Shown piece after piece: positions 35,146-46,600 of a stretch of DNA of 64,000 nucleotides. The position numbers and the translations under genes are program-made. This DNA comes from Stenopsyche tienmushanensis. Lineage: Eukaryota; Arthropoda; Insecta; Trichoptera; Stenopsychidae. Location: contig WACJ01000082.1 of assembly GCA_008973525.1 (NCBI GenBank), positions 248,001-312,000 of the forward strand, in the 5' to 3' direction. The first letter of the stretch is position 1. Each line of letters begins with the position of its first letter. A model generated the notes under the pieces. It did not search any database and was not told where the DNA came from. It saw only the letters and a list, made by a program, of their open reading frames with translations.

Positions 35146-35421
35146 CTATTGCATATATAGTACCTGTAGGTAGTCAGTCCCGCGGAATTGTAACTCAGTC
35201 ATCCTAGGTTCAAATCTATAGGAGATGTGGCTGGCGACCACATTTTTAAAAACATACATACGCCATAAAAACCATGTCAAAATGCTTGGCAATGATCCCA
35301 TAAAAGGGATTGCAATAAGCCACCTCAAAAAATATATTATGGACGAATTAAATTTAAAAAAAAGTTTTCCAACCAGTATAACAATGTAATCGCTTATAAA
35401 AAATAAAGCATGATAAGACAA
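35146..35421. repeat. Possible tRNA-derived SINE or unclassified repeat
   Basis: The sequence CCTAGGTTCAAATCTATAGG resembles an RNA polymerase III B box (GGTTCAAATC) preceded by GTAGTCAGTCCCGCGG. No second copy or A box is clear, so this is only a suggestion. The minus-strand open frame of 91 codons here has no known relative. Confidence 0.2.
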
Positions 35422-35604
35422 AAATCAACAGCTTTAAGGTAAACTTGATGCGATTATGCCTTGTTATAATGGCGCCGACTCGGCGGAACCGTATATGTGA
35501 TTTCTTCAGAAAAAAACGGGCATACGCCTATTTCTGGGCACATATAAAGCAAAGTTATTTTACAAGGAAATAAATAAAAAATAAAAGCAAGGGATAGTTC
35601 GATG

Positions 35605-36390
35605 ATGAGAGTCGCATATGGTTTTTATTCTACTTGACCATTCTACTTTACATGAATCAACGTTTTTATAATATATACTAAGTTGTCTAATCGCTCGTTT
35701 ATCGCTTAAACGTTAGGCCGATCAAGCCGGCATAAGCCCGCAATAAAATAAAGGCAACAATATTTTCGGCCGATTGTAAAATTTAAACAATCCAACCGAT
35801 CAGTCTTCCTCGAAACACTTCGTTTTGTAATGAGAGTTCCTAATCGTTCTGTAAACATGTTCGGATATGGCGTTCAATCGCGAAACGCTCATTCGTCACG
35901 TCAGCGGTCCGAAAAGCGGACCAGTTGGACCTTGTGGCCACTCCGTCCTCTTTTAGGGCTTTTTGCGACATTTTTCTATGATCTGTACGATCATGGAAGC
36001 CCCTTCAGATGTTAATTTACATAGGCTCTCCATGTTCTTTTGCCTCAGATGTAAAGTGATGGACCCATGTTTCATACTGAATTGATGCAAAAAATCGGTC
36101 TTATTGCTGTGAAATATCACCAAACACTCGATTGAAACATTTGAACGACCATTGCGTTGTTCGTCTTGGCAGCTCGTACGGCCTCGTTTAACTTTTCTTT
36201 TATCATGATATATTTACTACAACTCGACTCTAATAATAGGAATATTGATGTCATATGAATTATAATATCATATGGTGTACTAAATACATATCATGGTAGC
36301 GCGCTGATGTTTTTTATTTAGTATTTTTTTAAACAACAACCGTCATCTATACGTTAGGTCGGGGTACTTTTGGTACTATCTTCGTGTTTT
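35605..36390 (-). mobile_element. Family A hAT MITE, long-form copy
   Basis: From left it has the reversed ACTCTCATCATCGAAC/GAATCAACG blocks, the ATTTAAACAATCCAACCGAT block, the perfect hairpin GGTCCGAAAAGCGGACC, CCTTGTGGCCACTCCG and the outer segment ending near TACGTTAGGTCGGGGTAC. The GTTACG terminus is lost. Confidence 0.7.
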
Positions 36391-37819
36391 TTGTTTAAAA
36401 TATGCTTTATAATAATATTTATTATATTATTTATGTATATCTCATCATTTTTCAAAAACTCCTTTCCAAAAAGTTTCGGACTACAAAAGATCAGGGGCAA
36501 TACTCTATAATCCGACAAATTAGACAATCCGACACTGCCTTGTAAAACATTTGTCGGATTACCGCGGGTCTGCTGTATATTAATTTAAACGTCGTATGTG
36601 TGATGAAGTCGATTTTTGATTAATGCGGATTTTTTAAAATTTTATAAATGTTGTAAGTCTTGTATTACGCGATGTATGATCTAACATATCGCGTAATTCG
36701 AGGGACCATTATGTTTATCTTTTTGCTGTTGAAGTTGGTATACCTGCAATTTTGACATATGGAATCGAGCATATATGTTATTTAAATTGAATTTATCGTT
36801 TAATATAAAATCTCAGTTTGGAGATCAATGGTTGATCGCTGGTTACGTCAGATTCTGTTGCTTTATTTGATTGTTGATGAGTTTTGAGCGTGTTCTATAT
36901 ACAAGTGGACGTATACTTACAACTTCATCAACACTGCTCATATTCACAACAATATTCATATTGCATTGAAGTTCGCCTTTTTATTTTAATAACTATATAT
37001 TGTGCTACAATCGCAATATATTGATCAGCTTGACAACAAGATTATCTCGGGTATGTTTCTATTTTTACTGACATAATGATGAATTGATAGCGAATTAATC
37101 TTAGATTAAAAGATGACTTTCATCATGGCCTACGTGATTTAATTGTTGAGTACAGTGTATTTTTCAAAAGATAAATTTAGATAACGGTTGATGAAATTGT
37201 TACACTGTGTACAAATCATATTTAAAAAAATCTATTCATTTTACCACGTTGAATTATTGTTACATTATCATATTCACTTATTGTTATTAAAATGAGCAAA
37301 AATGATTTCTATCTTAGATCACTCCGTGTTGTTAATCTTTGATTGTTTTTTTAAATGATTTTTGTTTAGAAAAATTGGACAGATCAAACTTCAACAGATG
37401 TGTAATTTGTATCCCTATAGCAACATAGAATACATCTGTGAAAATCTTCAAAATCAAGATGTATGTGTAGAATTAGTGTTAGATCAAAGTCTATCTATCA
37501 GCAAAATGACATAACAATCAGTATAAACATTTATCTGACCCTGACGTCCGCCATTTTTAAATATCCCAGGATGAGAAGCATGATTTTTATTAATATGGTA
37601 TACAAAATACTCAAACCGGTTTTTTGGTGCTAACCTTCACGATAAAAACTCATGTGTACATTTAAATGCATGTCAATATACAAGTTTGACCAGTTAAATT
37701 GACTATGATTATAAGTATTAATCAAACTTTTTGGGTATATATACTAAAAAATACACTGATTTACACACAGTCTCCGTGGTGAACGCTCGTACTCATAGCT
37801 ATTTAAAAATTATAAAATA
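36391..37819. other. Intergenic, probably the JHEH upstream region
   Basis: No coding signal. Because the JHEH start codon follows a splice acceptor at about 38013, a 5' untranslated exon and promoter probably lie in this stretch, but I cannot place them. Confidence 0.35.
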
Positions 37820-37965
37820 CTAGCTGGTACTGCAAGTTAATTGTACTATACCCATATTATTTAAAAAAGTGCAAACAATAAGTTGGCAAAGTTTTATCGC
37901 AATCGGATGAACGATATGGAAGCGCATCACATACAAACAAACAAACATTGATATAGCCCAGTATT
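37820..37965 (-). repeat. Family B short repeat just upstream of JHEH
   Basis: On the minus strand it carries TTTGTTTGTTTGTATGTGAT, GCGCTTCCATATCGTTCATC, CGATTGCGATAAAACTTTGC and CAACTTATTGTTTGCAC. It lies about 50 bp before the acceptor of the first coding exon of JHEH. Confidence 0.75.
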
Positions 37966-38017
37966 GTTCATCTAAAATATTAATAAATTAAATATTTCAT
38001 TAATCTTTTACAGAATA

Positions 38018-39917
38018 ATGGGATGCTGTTGCAAGCTAACGCTGTTGATAGCCGCGCTATTAGCAGCCTTCGTCGGCTATAAGACATACTTTGTCCTGTA
38101 CGATGTTCCTCCGATACCCGATTTACCGCAAGATCAATGGTGGGGTCCGGGAGAGCCGCCGAAGACCCTCGACACGTCCATCAAAAAATTCGTTGTAGAA
38201 TTTAAACCCGAGGTATCATGATCTATTTCGATAATGCTTAGACGATAGACACGCGGGGACGTTAACGAGTTTCAAATTGCAGATGATAGACGACTTGAAG
38301 GCGAGATTGAACAAAACGCGCTACTATTCGGAGCCTTTGGAAGGCGTCGGCTTTGAATACGGATTCAACAATTACTTCCTGCTGGAGGTCCTCGATTTTT
38401 GGCTGCACGAATATAATTTCGAAGAGCGTGCAAAGTATTTGAATAAATTCTCACAATTCAAAACCAATATTCAAGGGCTCGATATACATTTTATTTTGGC
38501 AAAGCCGAATAAAATAAGAGGCGGCTTGAAGTTCGTGCCGTTGCTCTTGTTGCACGGATGGCCGGGAAGCGTCGTGGAATTTTACAAGATGATCCCGTTC
38601 TTGACAAAATTGAGAGATAACAAAGACTACGTTTTTGAATTAATCATACCGAGTTTGCCGGGCTATGGTTTCTCTAAGGTAATATTAATTTTTAATACAA
38701 TTTAAATAGCTTAAATTTGTATTCTCACGCAAATTTATTTTATAGGGAGCTGCTAAACCCGGATTGGGTGCTGCTCAAGTCGCCGTCGTAATGAAAAATC
38801 TGATGGATCGTCTCGGATATAAAGAATATATAGTTCAAGGAGGAGATTGGGGCTCAATTATCGGCAGTCATATGGCCGTCATGTATCCGGATGATGTTTA
38901 CGCTTATCATACAAATATGCCTGTTTCGCAAACACCATCATCGACGATTTCATTATTATTGGGAAGTTTATATCCTCCAATGATTGTAGAAAAGGAGCAC
39001 GAATCAAAAGTATATCCATTGTCAAAAATATTCTCCGGTTTAATTGAAGAAACGGGATACTTGCATCTGCAATCTACAAAGCCGGATACTATAGGTCGGG
39101 ATTAAAATATTATTTTGTATTTAATATATGCTAATTATAAACTCTTTTGAGATGTCTAAATTGCTTAAAAACCGTTCCGTTCCATTGTTCTCGGAATTCT
39201 TTCGTCGGACATTTCGACGAATTACAAGGGTTTTGGGAGCATAAAAATGTGTTTTCATAATTAAAATGTACAATATATTAGGCACATTTTAAATAACAAA
39301 GTCCCGGAATATCTCAACACAGATTACCTAATGCGTATATAGGATTAAAGTGTTTATTGAAAATTTATTTACAGGTGTGGCTTTGAAAGATTCTCCCATT
39401 GGATTGGCAGCATATATTATGGAAAAATTCTCAACTTGGACCAACAGAGAGTGGAAATCTTTGCACGACGGGGGCTTAAAAAATAAATATAAAATGGCAG
39501 AATTGATCGATAATATTATGGTTTATTGGGTCAGCAATTCAATAACTACGTCAATGAGACTATATGCTGAAACCATGAATAAGGCACAAATGAGTCTAGG
39601 ATTGGACAAGTGAGCTTTTTTTAATTGATAGAATTTAAATTCGAATAAAAAAGAGTGTTTGATTCAATCTCTTTTTTTTTAGTATTCCTGTTAGTGTACC
39701 GACGGCTGTAACTCGATGCGCCAACGAACTCGTATTCACGACCAAATGCCAACTCAAAGGAAAATTCTTGAACATCGTCGATTGGGTCGATCATCCGAAT
39801 TGTGGACATTTTGCAGCATTTGAAGAACCCGAGCTGATTGCAAACGATTTATGGGATGCCGTCCCTAAATTCGATAAATTCCACGAGGAAAACAAAAAGG
39901 AGAAAACTGAGTTGTAA
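38018..39917 (+). CDS. JHEH: Juvenile hormone epoxide hydrolase (microsomal epoxide hydrolase family)
   Basis: This membrane-bound alpha/beta hydrolase opens the epoxide of juvenile hormone to the diol in the endoplasmic reticulum. Exons are 38018-38212, 38283-38678, 38746-39094, 39375-39609 and 39683-39917; all phases agree, giving 469 residues. Visible are an N-terminal anchor (about residues 6-28), the EHN-domain WWGPGEPP, the oxyanion HGWPG (156-160), the nucleophile Asp231 in QGGDWGS, and His434 in CGHFAAFEEP. The likely acid is Glu407, with lid tyrosines Tyr302 and Tyr377. The Glu-His spacing of 27 and Tyr-Tyr spacing of 75 equal those of human EPHX1. The ATG follows an acceptor (TTTTACAG), so a 5' untranslated exon is expected. 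The donor of exon three (GTCGGG) is weak. The frame is intact throughout, so the gene is probably functional. Confidence 0.95.
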
Positions 39918-40056
39918 ATGAACATTTGAATGTGAAATATCATGTGATATTAAATTAGAATTTTATTTAAGGTGATGATTTTTAAAGCGTACGGATTCCA
40001 CGGTGATGTGATTTTTCATTTTTGTTACACGTTTATATGTTTAATAATTTTTTTTA

Positions 40057-40062
40057 AATAAA
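40057..40062 (+). promoter_or_regulatory. Candidate polyadenylation signal of JHEH
   Basis: AATAAA 140 bp after the JHEH stop codon and just before the Jockey LINE fragment. Confidence 0.5.
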
Positions 40063-40084
40063 TGTATATTATTATTACAGCTAT

Positions 40085-41104
40085 TATATTACAATTATAG
40101 CTACAATTCTTTCACGCATCGAATCTGAAGCAAAATCCCTCAATGTCCTCCCCTGGGAACAATTCGGCTTTCGCCTCCGTACACCAGCTCCTCCGTGTCA
40201 CCGAATTCATACACGAGGGCAAGGAGACGAAAATGGGTACGGGTATCGTCTTCCTAGACGTTGCCAAAGCTTTCGATAAGGTCTGGCACGAAGGACTGCT
40301 GTACAAACTCCTCTTCGCCGGATTCCGCGACTCCACAATCCGCATAATTGATAGTTACCTCTCCGAACGTTCTTTTCGCGCCAAAATTGTCTCCATCCTT
40401 TCAAATCTCTGTCCCATATCCGCGGGTGTCCCCCAAGGATCCATTCTCGCTCCTATATTATTTTCCATATATACCAGCAATATTCCCAAATCCGATCATC
40501 CCTCTGATTCGATAGCTCTCTACGCGGACGACCGATATAAACTTGATTTGCAGGCGCTTGCAATTTCAATTAGACTTGCTAAGCGTCTGGAACTCTTAAG
40601 TGGAGAATCACGGTAAATGCCAAAAAGAGCGCGGCGGTGCTGTTCGTTATGGGTTTATCGAAGAAGAGAAAATCCCTTCAAATTCCTCTCACCCTCCCAT
40701 CAGGAACCATCCCGTGGGTCAAGCAGACCAAATACCTCGGAGCAATTTTCGATTCAAGACTCACCTGGGCTCCGCATATTGACAGTGTCACCAAAAAAGC
40801 TCGCGGAGCCTTAGCCGCCTTAAAGCCCATCCTATGTATTAAGAGCAAGTTGTCCATCGGGAACAAATTGCTCTTGTACAAATCCCTCATACGTCCCATC
40901 ATGACCTACGCCTCTCCAGTCTGGGGATACCGGCAGAGTGACAATCGCAAATTAAAAACAGTACAAAGCATTGCCATAAGACGAGCGTTTGGAGCTCCCT
41001 GGTATCTCCGGAACTCCCAACTTCAATATGAAGCAAATATCCCTCCCATCAAAGATCACATTGAGTGCCTTTCTACCAATTTCTTTGATTCCCTAAAAAA
41101 GTAA
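40085..41104 (+). mobile_element. Jockey-clade LINE, 5'-truncated and frameshifted reverse transcriptase
   Basis: Translation gives the Jockey reverse transcriptase signature: FLDVAKAFDKVWHEGLLYKL, AGVPQGSILAPILFSIYTS and LYADD, then after a deletion and frame change at about 40600 WRITVNAKKSAAVLF, TKYLGAIFDSRLTW and the thumb block LYKSLIRPIMTYASPVWGY, ending at 41104. A further frame change lies near 40143-40160. The endonuclease and ORF1 are missing. The element is dead and abuts the ZNFX1-like remnant. Confidence 0.88.
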
Positions 41105-42153
41105 ATGGATTAGATAAATGGGTTGAAGTAAAAGCAGATGAAGCAATCTCTCCACCAAAATGTCCATACTGTAAAAATGCCATCGTCAATACTGTCCGAT
41201 ACTCTAACCAAGTTAAGAGCGTACTAAAAAAAATTGTGTCAATTAAAAACAAGCTGTCTGAAAATAAGGACGATATGATATCTAGTTTAATAACTCTCGA
41301 TGAAGATTTTAAGGAAATTAAATCAAAACACTACTATCATTGGCTCGTGTTAGGTTTGTTACACAAAATCGGGTTACAGTTCCTACAGCTACAGTTCTAC
41401 AAAATCGGGATGATATAAATTATGTTAAAAATATTTTATGATTAATCTCAACTCTTGAGATTGATTATCTTGTATAAGCACTTTTATTATATACTACTTA
41501 TTTTATTATATACTACTTTGAAATTTACAATTATATATACAGCTGACCAGTGATGTAGTGCTAAATAAAAAAGTCTGGGTGTGCTGATTAATTATAATAT
41601 TTCAGTACCCCCTCCCCTACCAGCAGTGATACAATTTTCGCACCAAGTTTCCAACCAAACGTTTTTCAATTTAACCAATTTAAGTTAAAATAAATTTTAA
41701 AAAATTACAATATATATTATGCAAAATTTCCAAATCGTTTAGAAAAAAGTGTGGGAGCACCGACCCCACGCGCCCCCGCCCCACTACACCACTGCAGCTG
41801 ACCTTTTTTTTCCTGTGGGAGGGTAATCTTGCATAAGACACCCTGGGTTTGATATTAGGGTAGTGTCAGATTCTTACTGAATAAACACCTCCCTTGTCCT
41901 TTTCTGCCTGCTGTTGCAAGAGAAATGTGAAATACCCATTGAAATAATCTTTAAAGACGAGAAGATGATTTTCAATGCCGTGGGATTCAGATATGGCCAT
42001 TGGTTTAAATGTAAAAATGGTCATCCTTACACCATTGGTGAATGCAAATGCCCCGAATGTGGAGACACTATCGGTGGAGCTAATTGTGCTTTAGCACCTG
42101 AGACGGACAACGCATCACATGCAGCATGTTCAGATGCTGCCACTGAGGCATAA
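41102..42153 (+). pseudogene. ZNFX1-like C-terminal remnant (zinc-finger and RZ-type domain)
   Basis: The frame from 41102 reads GLDKWVEV, then KCPYCKNAIVNTVRYSNQVK, matching the region of ZNFX1 (an RNA helicase of antiviral and small-RNA pathways) where CP.C..P...N.RY follows the NFX1 fingers. It stops at 41418. A second frame from about 41893 to a stop at 42151-42153 reads YGHWFKCKNGHPYTIGECKC, CPECGDTIGG and NASHAACSDAATEA, the RZ-type finger and C-terminus of ZNFX1. About eight residues normally found between the third cysteine and CPEC are missing, and the Trp near the end is Cys. The helicase part is absent and a dead Jockey LINE lies directly upstream, so a decayed copy is more likely than a working gene. 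An hAT MITE separates the two parts. Confidence 0.65.
41548..41794. mobile_element. hAT-type MITE with perfect 8-bp target duplication
   Basis: It starts CAGTGATGTAGTGC and ends CCCACTACACCACTG, an inverted repeat, and is flanked by CAGCTGAC on both sides (41540-41547 and 41795-41802). At 247 bp it is non-coding. Its ends differ from family A, so it is a separate hAT family. Confidence 0.8.
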
Positions 42154-42714
42154 CTAATCTGGCATAATCTCATATGATACATTTAAAATGTGTAAACTCC
42201 ACCAACGTCATGTCAAATCGATAGGCTATGACACCATATTAATCTTCTACATTTGTAATAGTAGATGTTTTCACTGTATGTATGATATTGCTATAATTAA
42301 ATGCACAATTAACCGTTGTGTATTTCGTATAATTCTTAGAGTAGTGTATTGATTCCAAATTATAAAGCTGTCTCATTGTCTGGACTTGAAATATATATTA
42401 ACTATAGTTACATTTTTATATGCAAATTAACATTAAAATTTATATTCGAATCAGATATGTTTTTTATTCAAGAATATTTATTTTAATTCTTAAACATTTT
42501 AAAATGGTAAATAAATATATTTTAATTTCCATGGTTAATTTTCCCAAATGCTTGAGAAAAATATGTGTTCTGCACTTTCCCCTGATCAATTCAGAGTGCT
42601 AATGCAGAAATTGTGTTACATATATATTGTGTTTGTTAACGTTCTTCCACTTGAAACACAGTAGACTTGATTACCCGGGGGTCTGCCGGGGAGGACAAAT
42701 AACTGGAAAACACA
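42154..42714. other. Intergenic, nothing recognised
   Basis: AT-rich, with no supported feature. Confidence 0.4.
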
Positions 42715-42729
42715 GATAATCCAAAGAAT

Positions 42730-42932
42730 ATCATCGCTCGTCCGTTGACATACATGGCTCCCCCACTCCCACTACTATACTTTGTCAAACTTTAAAAATG
42801 TTTTTATGTTTATGTGTAATAAAGATCGCCTAGTCAACATACTAAATATCAACATTCTATATTTAATATTTTTCGCATAAAAAAATGTTAAAAAACTGAT
42901 CTCTTTTAGGCCCAACAACCTAGAAACATCCC
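42730..42932. repeat. Truncated relative of the TTAA element at 29686
   Basis: It shares GGCTCCCCCACTCCCACTA, AATAAAGATCGCCTAGTCAA, CTAAATATCAACATTCTATA and the right end TAGAAACATCCC followed by TTAA (42933-42936). The left end is missing. Confidence 0.65.
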
Positions 42933-43425
42933 TTAAATAACTATTACATATTTAAATATTTTTTACTAAACATAATCGGTAAAAGAAAGGACTAAATAAT
43001 ATCAAAAGCCAAAAAGTTACAAGGACATTAATTTAGATATATTCATGCAAGTGATCTTTATACATTTTATTTTTTGAAATTTATCAGAATAATTAGTTTT
43101 TGATATGATGAGAAAATCATAGGTCAATTTTATAAAGATTGCGTTAATGAACAAAAATTTATTTATCGCTAAAATATTCAATAACAAATAGTAAATTTCT
43201 TGGAAAAATTGCAAATAACAGGAAAGTAACTTCAAAAATTATTCTTATCCAATTTGTTATTAAAATTTGTTTTTTTTCTTTGGAAATATAAAAAACACAT
43301 AACTCACTTTAGTTTATTTCAAATACTACTAATAAATATTTATCTCGATCTACTTGGATACCATTGGTTAGTAATGTTGCATTAGAGTGGATAGCAATCA
43401 TGATTGAATTCTTATTTTAATAATA

Positions 43426-43559
43426 CACTCGGACCTTTTTTTGTGTGGTAGATGCGTTCCGCGGAAAATCGTACAAAAAAGCTATAACTTGGATGGATTT
43501 TAAAGACCGCATAACTTTGAAATCGCACAAAAAAAGTCGTACAAAAAGAGGTTTGAGTG
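43426..43559. mobile_element. Short TA-flanked MITE (Tc1/pogo type)
   Basis: It starts CACTCGGACCTTTTTTTGTG after TA and ends AAAAAGAGGTTTGAGTG before TA, an imperfect inverted repeat. Internal motifs (GCGTTCCGCGGA, GACCGCATAACTT) resemble the family D element at 46430, so the two are probably related. Confidence 0.6.
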
Positions 43560-43598
43560 TATATGTTTTTCAAAAGAAGGAATCAGTAGTTATGATGC

Positions 43599-43604
43599 TT
43601 TATT
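43599..43604 (-). promoter_or_regulatory. Candidate polyadenylation signal of the CLIP protease
   Basis: AATAAA on the minus strand about 77 bp past the stop codon of the protease gene. Confidence 0.4.
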
Positions 43605-43680
43605 TTCGACAAAAAATAATAATCCATCGTTAGAAATATTTCAGGGCTGTCCAAAGAATATTTGGGAGAATGTTAAGATA

Positions 43681-46600
43681 TTACGGCCAAACTATGCTTT
43701 CAATCCATGGGATATAGTATGAGACCCTCGTATATATTCCCGGCGTTCCAATGGTACCGCATCTCTTCCCGGTTGATGTCAGGCCGACGATCAAATACGT
43801 GCAAGCTACAGCGTCATCATTTTTTATTTGTAGAGGTCCACCTGAATCGCCCTGAATAATTCTTCCAATTAAATCAAACTAAAATTTAGTAAGCTGCAAA
43901 CGAGTAATAAGAACCACTTACCTGACAAGTATCTCTATTTTCTGTGTGATGTCCAGCACAGTATTGAGATTCACTTTTAAGACCAACCGGTAATGCTCTG
44001 TTCACTGGATATTTTGCACTGCATTCCTCGGGTGAAAATTTTTCTAGAGTTACCTGAGGGAGGGAAAAAATAAGATCGATTTCTTTGCCCGTATGCAGAG
44101 CCGTAACTGGGGTTTGAAACGCCCGTGGCAAGTATCTAACTTAACCCCCCCCCCCCCAGGAAATCTAATTATTTTTTAAAACTAAATTATATACCATTAA
44201 AAATGCTGCAAAACGCCCTAAAAGATGACGAATTGGCCATAAGGCTCAATCGGTCCGCTTTTCCAACCGCTGATATGACAAATGAGCGCCACGCGATCGG
44301 ATGCTATATCTGAACATAACGATAACGAAGAAATGAGGTATTCGATAACTTAGTGTATATTATAAAAACGGACGGAGTTAATCAGTGTTGGTTCATGTAA
44401 AGTAGAATTGTTGAATAAAATAAAAGCCATGTGCAACTCTCGACCGGGTCGGTATTCTACGTTTTGCGCCCCAAGCACAGTTGCGACCGTGGCGGGCGCC
44501 TGCTTTGCCACGCCCTAGTTACGCCCCTGCCCGTATGCGTTTAAATTCAAACAAATCTTACTTTCTTTAAATCGTTGCTTCTATATCCGGAGCTATCGTT
44601 TCCGCCATAACCACAAGCCACGAGTATATCATCGTTGATAATATTTCCAGTGTGCAGGCAAGCAGGAATCACTGCAGCTGAGGTTTCCACGCTACAAAAC
44701 GAAGAAAAACTTATTTATCTCAATGCTAATACATGTAGGAATTATATATTTTTGTAAAAACAATGCATTAAATCTCTATAAATTAAAATGTTCTTACTTT
44801 CTACTCAATTTTAACAAAGCAATGTCGTTATATTTTTCCGGAATCTTATAATCTGGATGAACTACCACTTTTTCAACATCGAAGAGTAACTTGTCTTCGA
44901 CGGTATCGCTTAGACTTGTACCGCCTAAGCGCACTTTTGTCACTGAAGATCTTATTAGAGAAAAATAAAATAAATAATTAACGAATCAAATCATGAATGA
45001 TTTTTATAGTTGATTTACTGACTTGTGATTTCTTTAGTTTTAATAATTAAAATTAAGCATTTGAAAAAAATAAGGATTCATTATTGCGTAGAGTTGCGGT
45101 TCATATAGCGTTTACGCTTCCAAATGGACGGCCTCTGTGGAGTCGTTCTCTATCGGATCGCTGAAAGCTGGCAAAAAGGGGATCGGAATAGTCAGGAAGG
45201 AGCGAAAATACAACTTCTTGGCTAATATCTTGATTTGCGCGATAATTAAGTGAAGGACCACACCATATATGATTTAAATAGATTTATTATAAAAAAAATG
45301 CAGTGGTTGAAAATCCCTGAAAAGTGTAAAGAACGCATTAAAAAATCGATAAAAAAGCGTGTGGATCGATTTACTTGATGATAAATGGTTTGACGCCTAT
45401 AAAAGTACGGTCTTATCTCTGGAATGTTATCACCAAAAACGATTAGTGAAATCAAGATGCAAACACGAGACAGAATGACTGATCCTCACTGTGTGTTCTA
45501 GCGATGGTTTAAGTATTCTTAGGTGTTTATGAATGTCATCGGCAATTGGATTCACGAAACGAGTGGATGACGAAGGCATTGACGGCAATCGCGCGCGAAA
45601 GTGTCAACTGCGACTTCACATTAAAATGACGTTATTTTCACGTCACTCTCGGTTTAATCCATTGTTGGACATTTGGAAATAGCTATCTTATATCTTGTAG
45701 CCTTGTTCAATCCTGAGAGTGGGATAGACGGGTTACTTGCACTGCGTCTACAATGATCGAGCAAAGCGAACCAACCCCAATTACCTGATTTTTGCACTGT
45801 AACTGCAATGGGCAACAGTTAAAACCCATCTCTCGCTTATTAAAGATCCACCGCATTCCCAGGAAATTCCATTTTCGTTTTCGAATCCCAAAGAAGCCTA
45901 AAAATAAGATGAATATAGATTGATTAGCAAATATAGATGTAATGTATTATGTCTCGAGCAAATATACCATATGAGGAAATTCATTGTGGTTGGCTAAAGT
46001 TTCATCCGATATAGTCGGTTTTGCATCACGATCGCATCTGTTGACTCGAACTTTTTGAGGAATAAGTCCACTTAAATTTTCACAATGATTAATATGTTCA
46101 GCAAAATCAATACACTCTGAAATGAAATTGTGGAGAAAATGAGTTTATTAAATACACATTCTTATCTAGGAGTTTAAATAACGTACACCACAATGGCTTT
46201 CAATAAATTTTCTAGAAAAGAATTTCTTCATCTTATTAGTATCTTAATTTCAGGGCTGTAACAAGCGGTTGGCAAAGCAGGCGCTCGTCACGGGCGCAAA
46301 TGGGGTTGGGGCGCAAAACGCACAATACCAATAATAATACCAATACATACCAATATCCAATAGTTTGTTATTGGATTATTTGGATCAATATAAAAGAAGG
46401 ACATAAAAGTTGGATGTGTTGTTTAAATACACTTGGGTCTGTTTTTATGCAATAAATACGTTCCACGGGGAGTCGCATAAAAAAAGATTTGAACTACATA
46501 GAAAACTGAGGGAGAGGTTCCATTAATTTTAAAAACCGCATAACTTCAAATCAATGTGATGTGAATGTAGCAAAAGTCGCATTAAAAAAGTTTATAAAAA

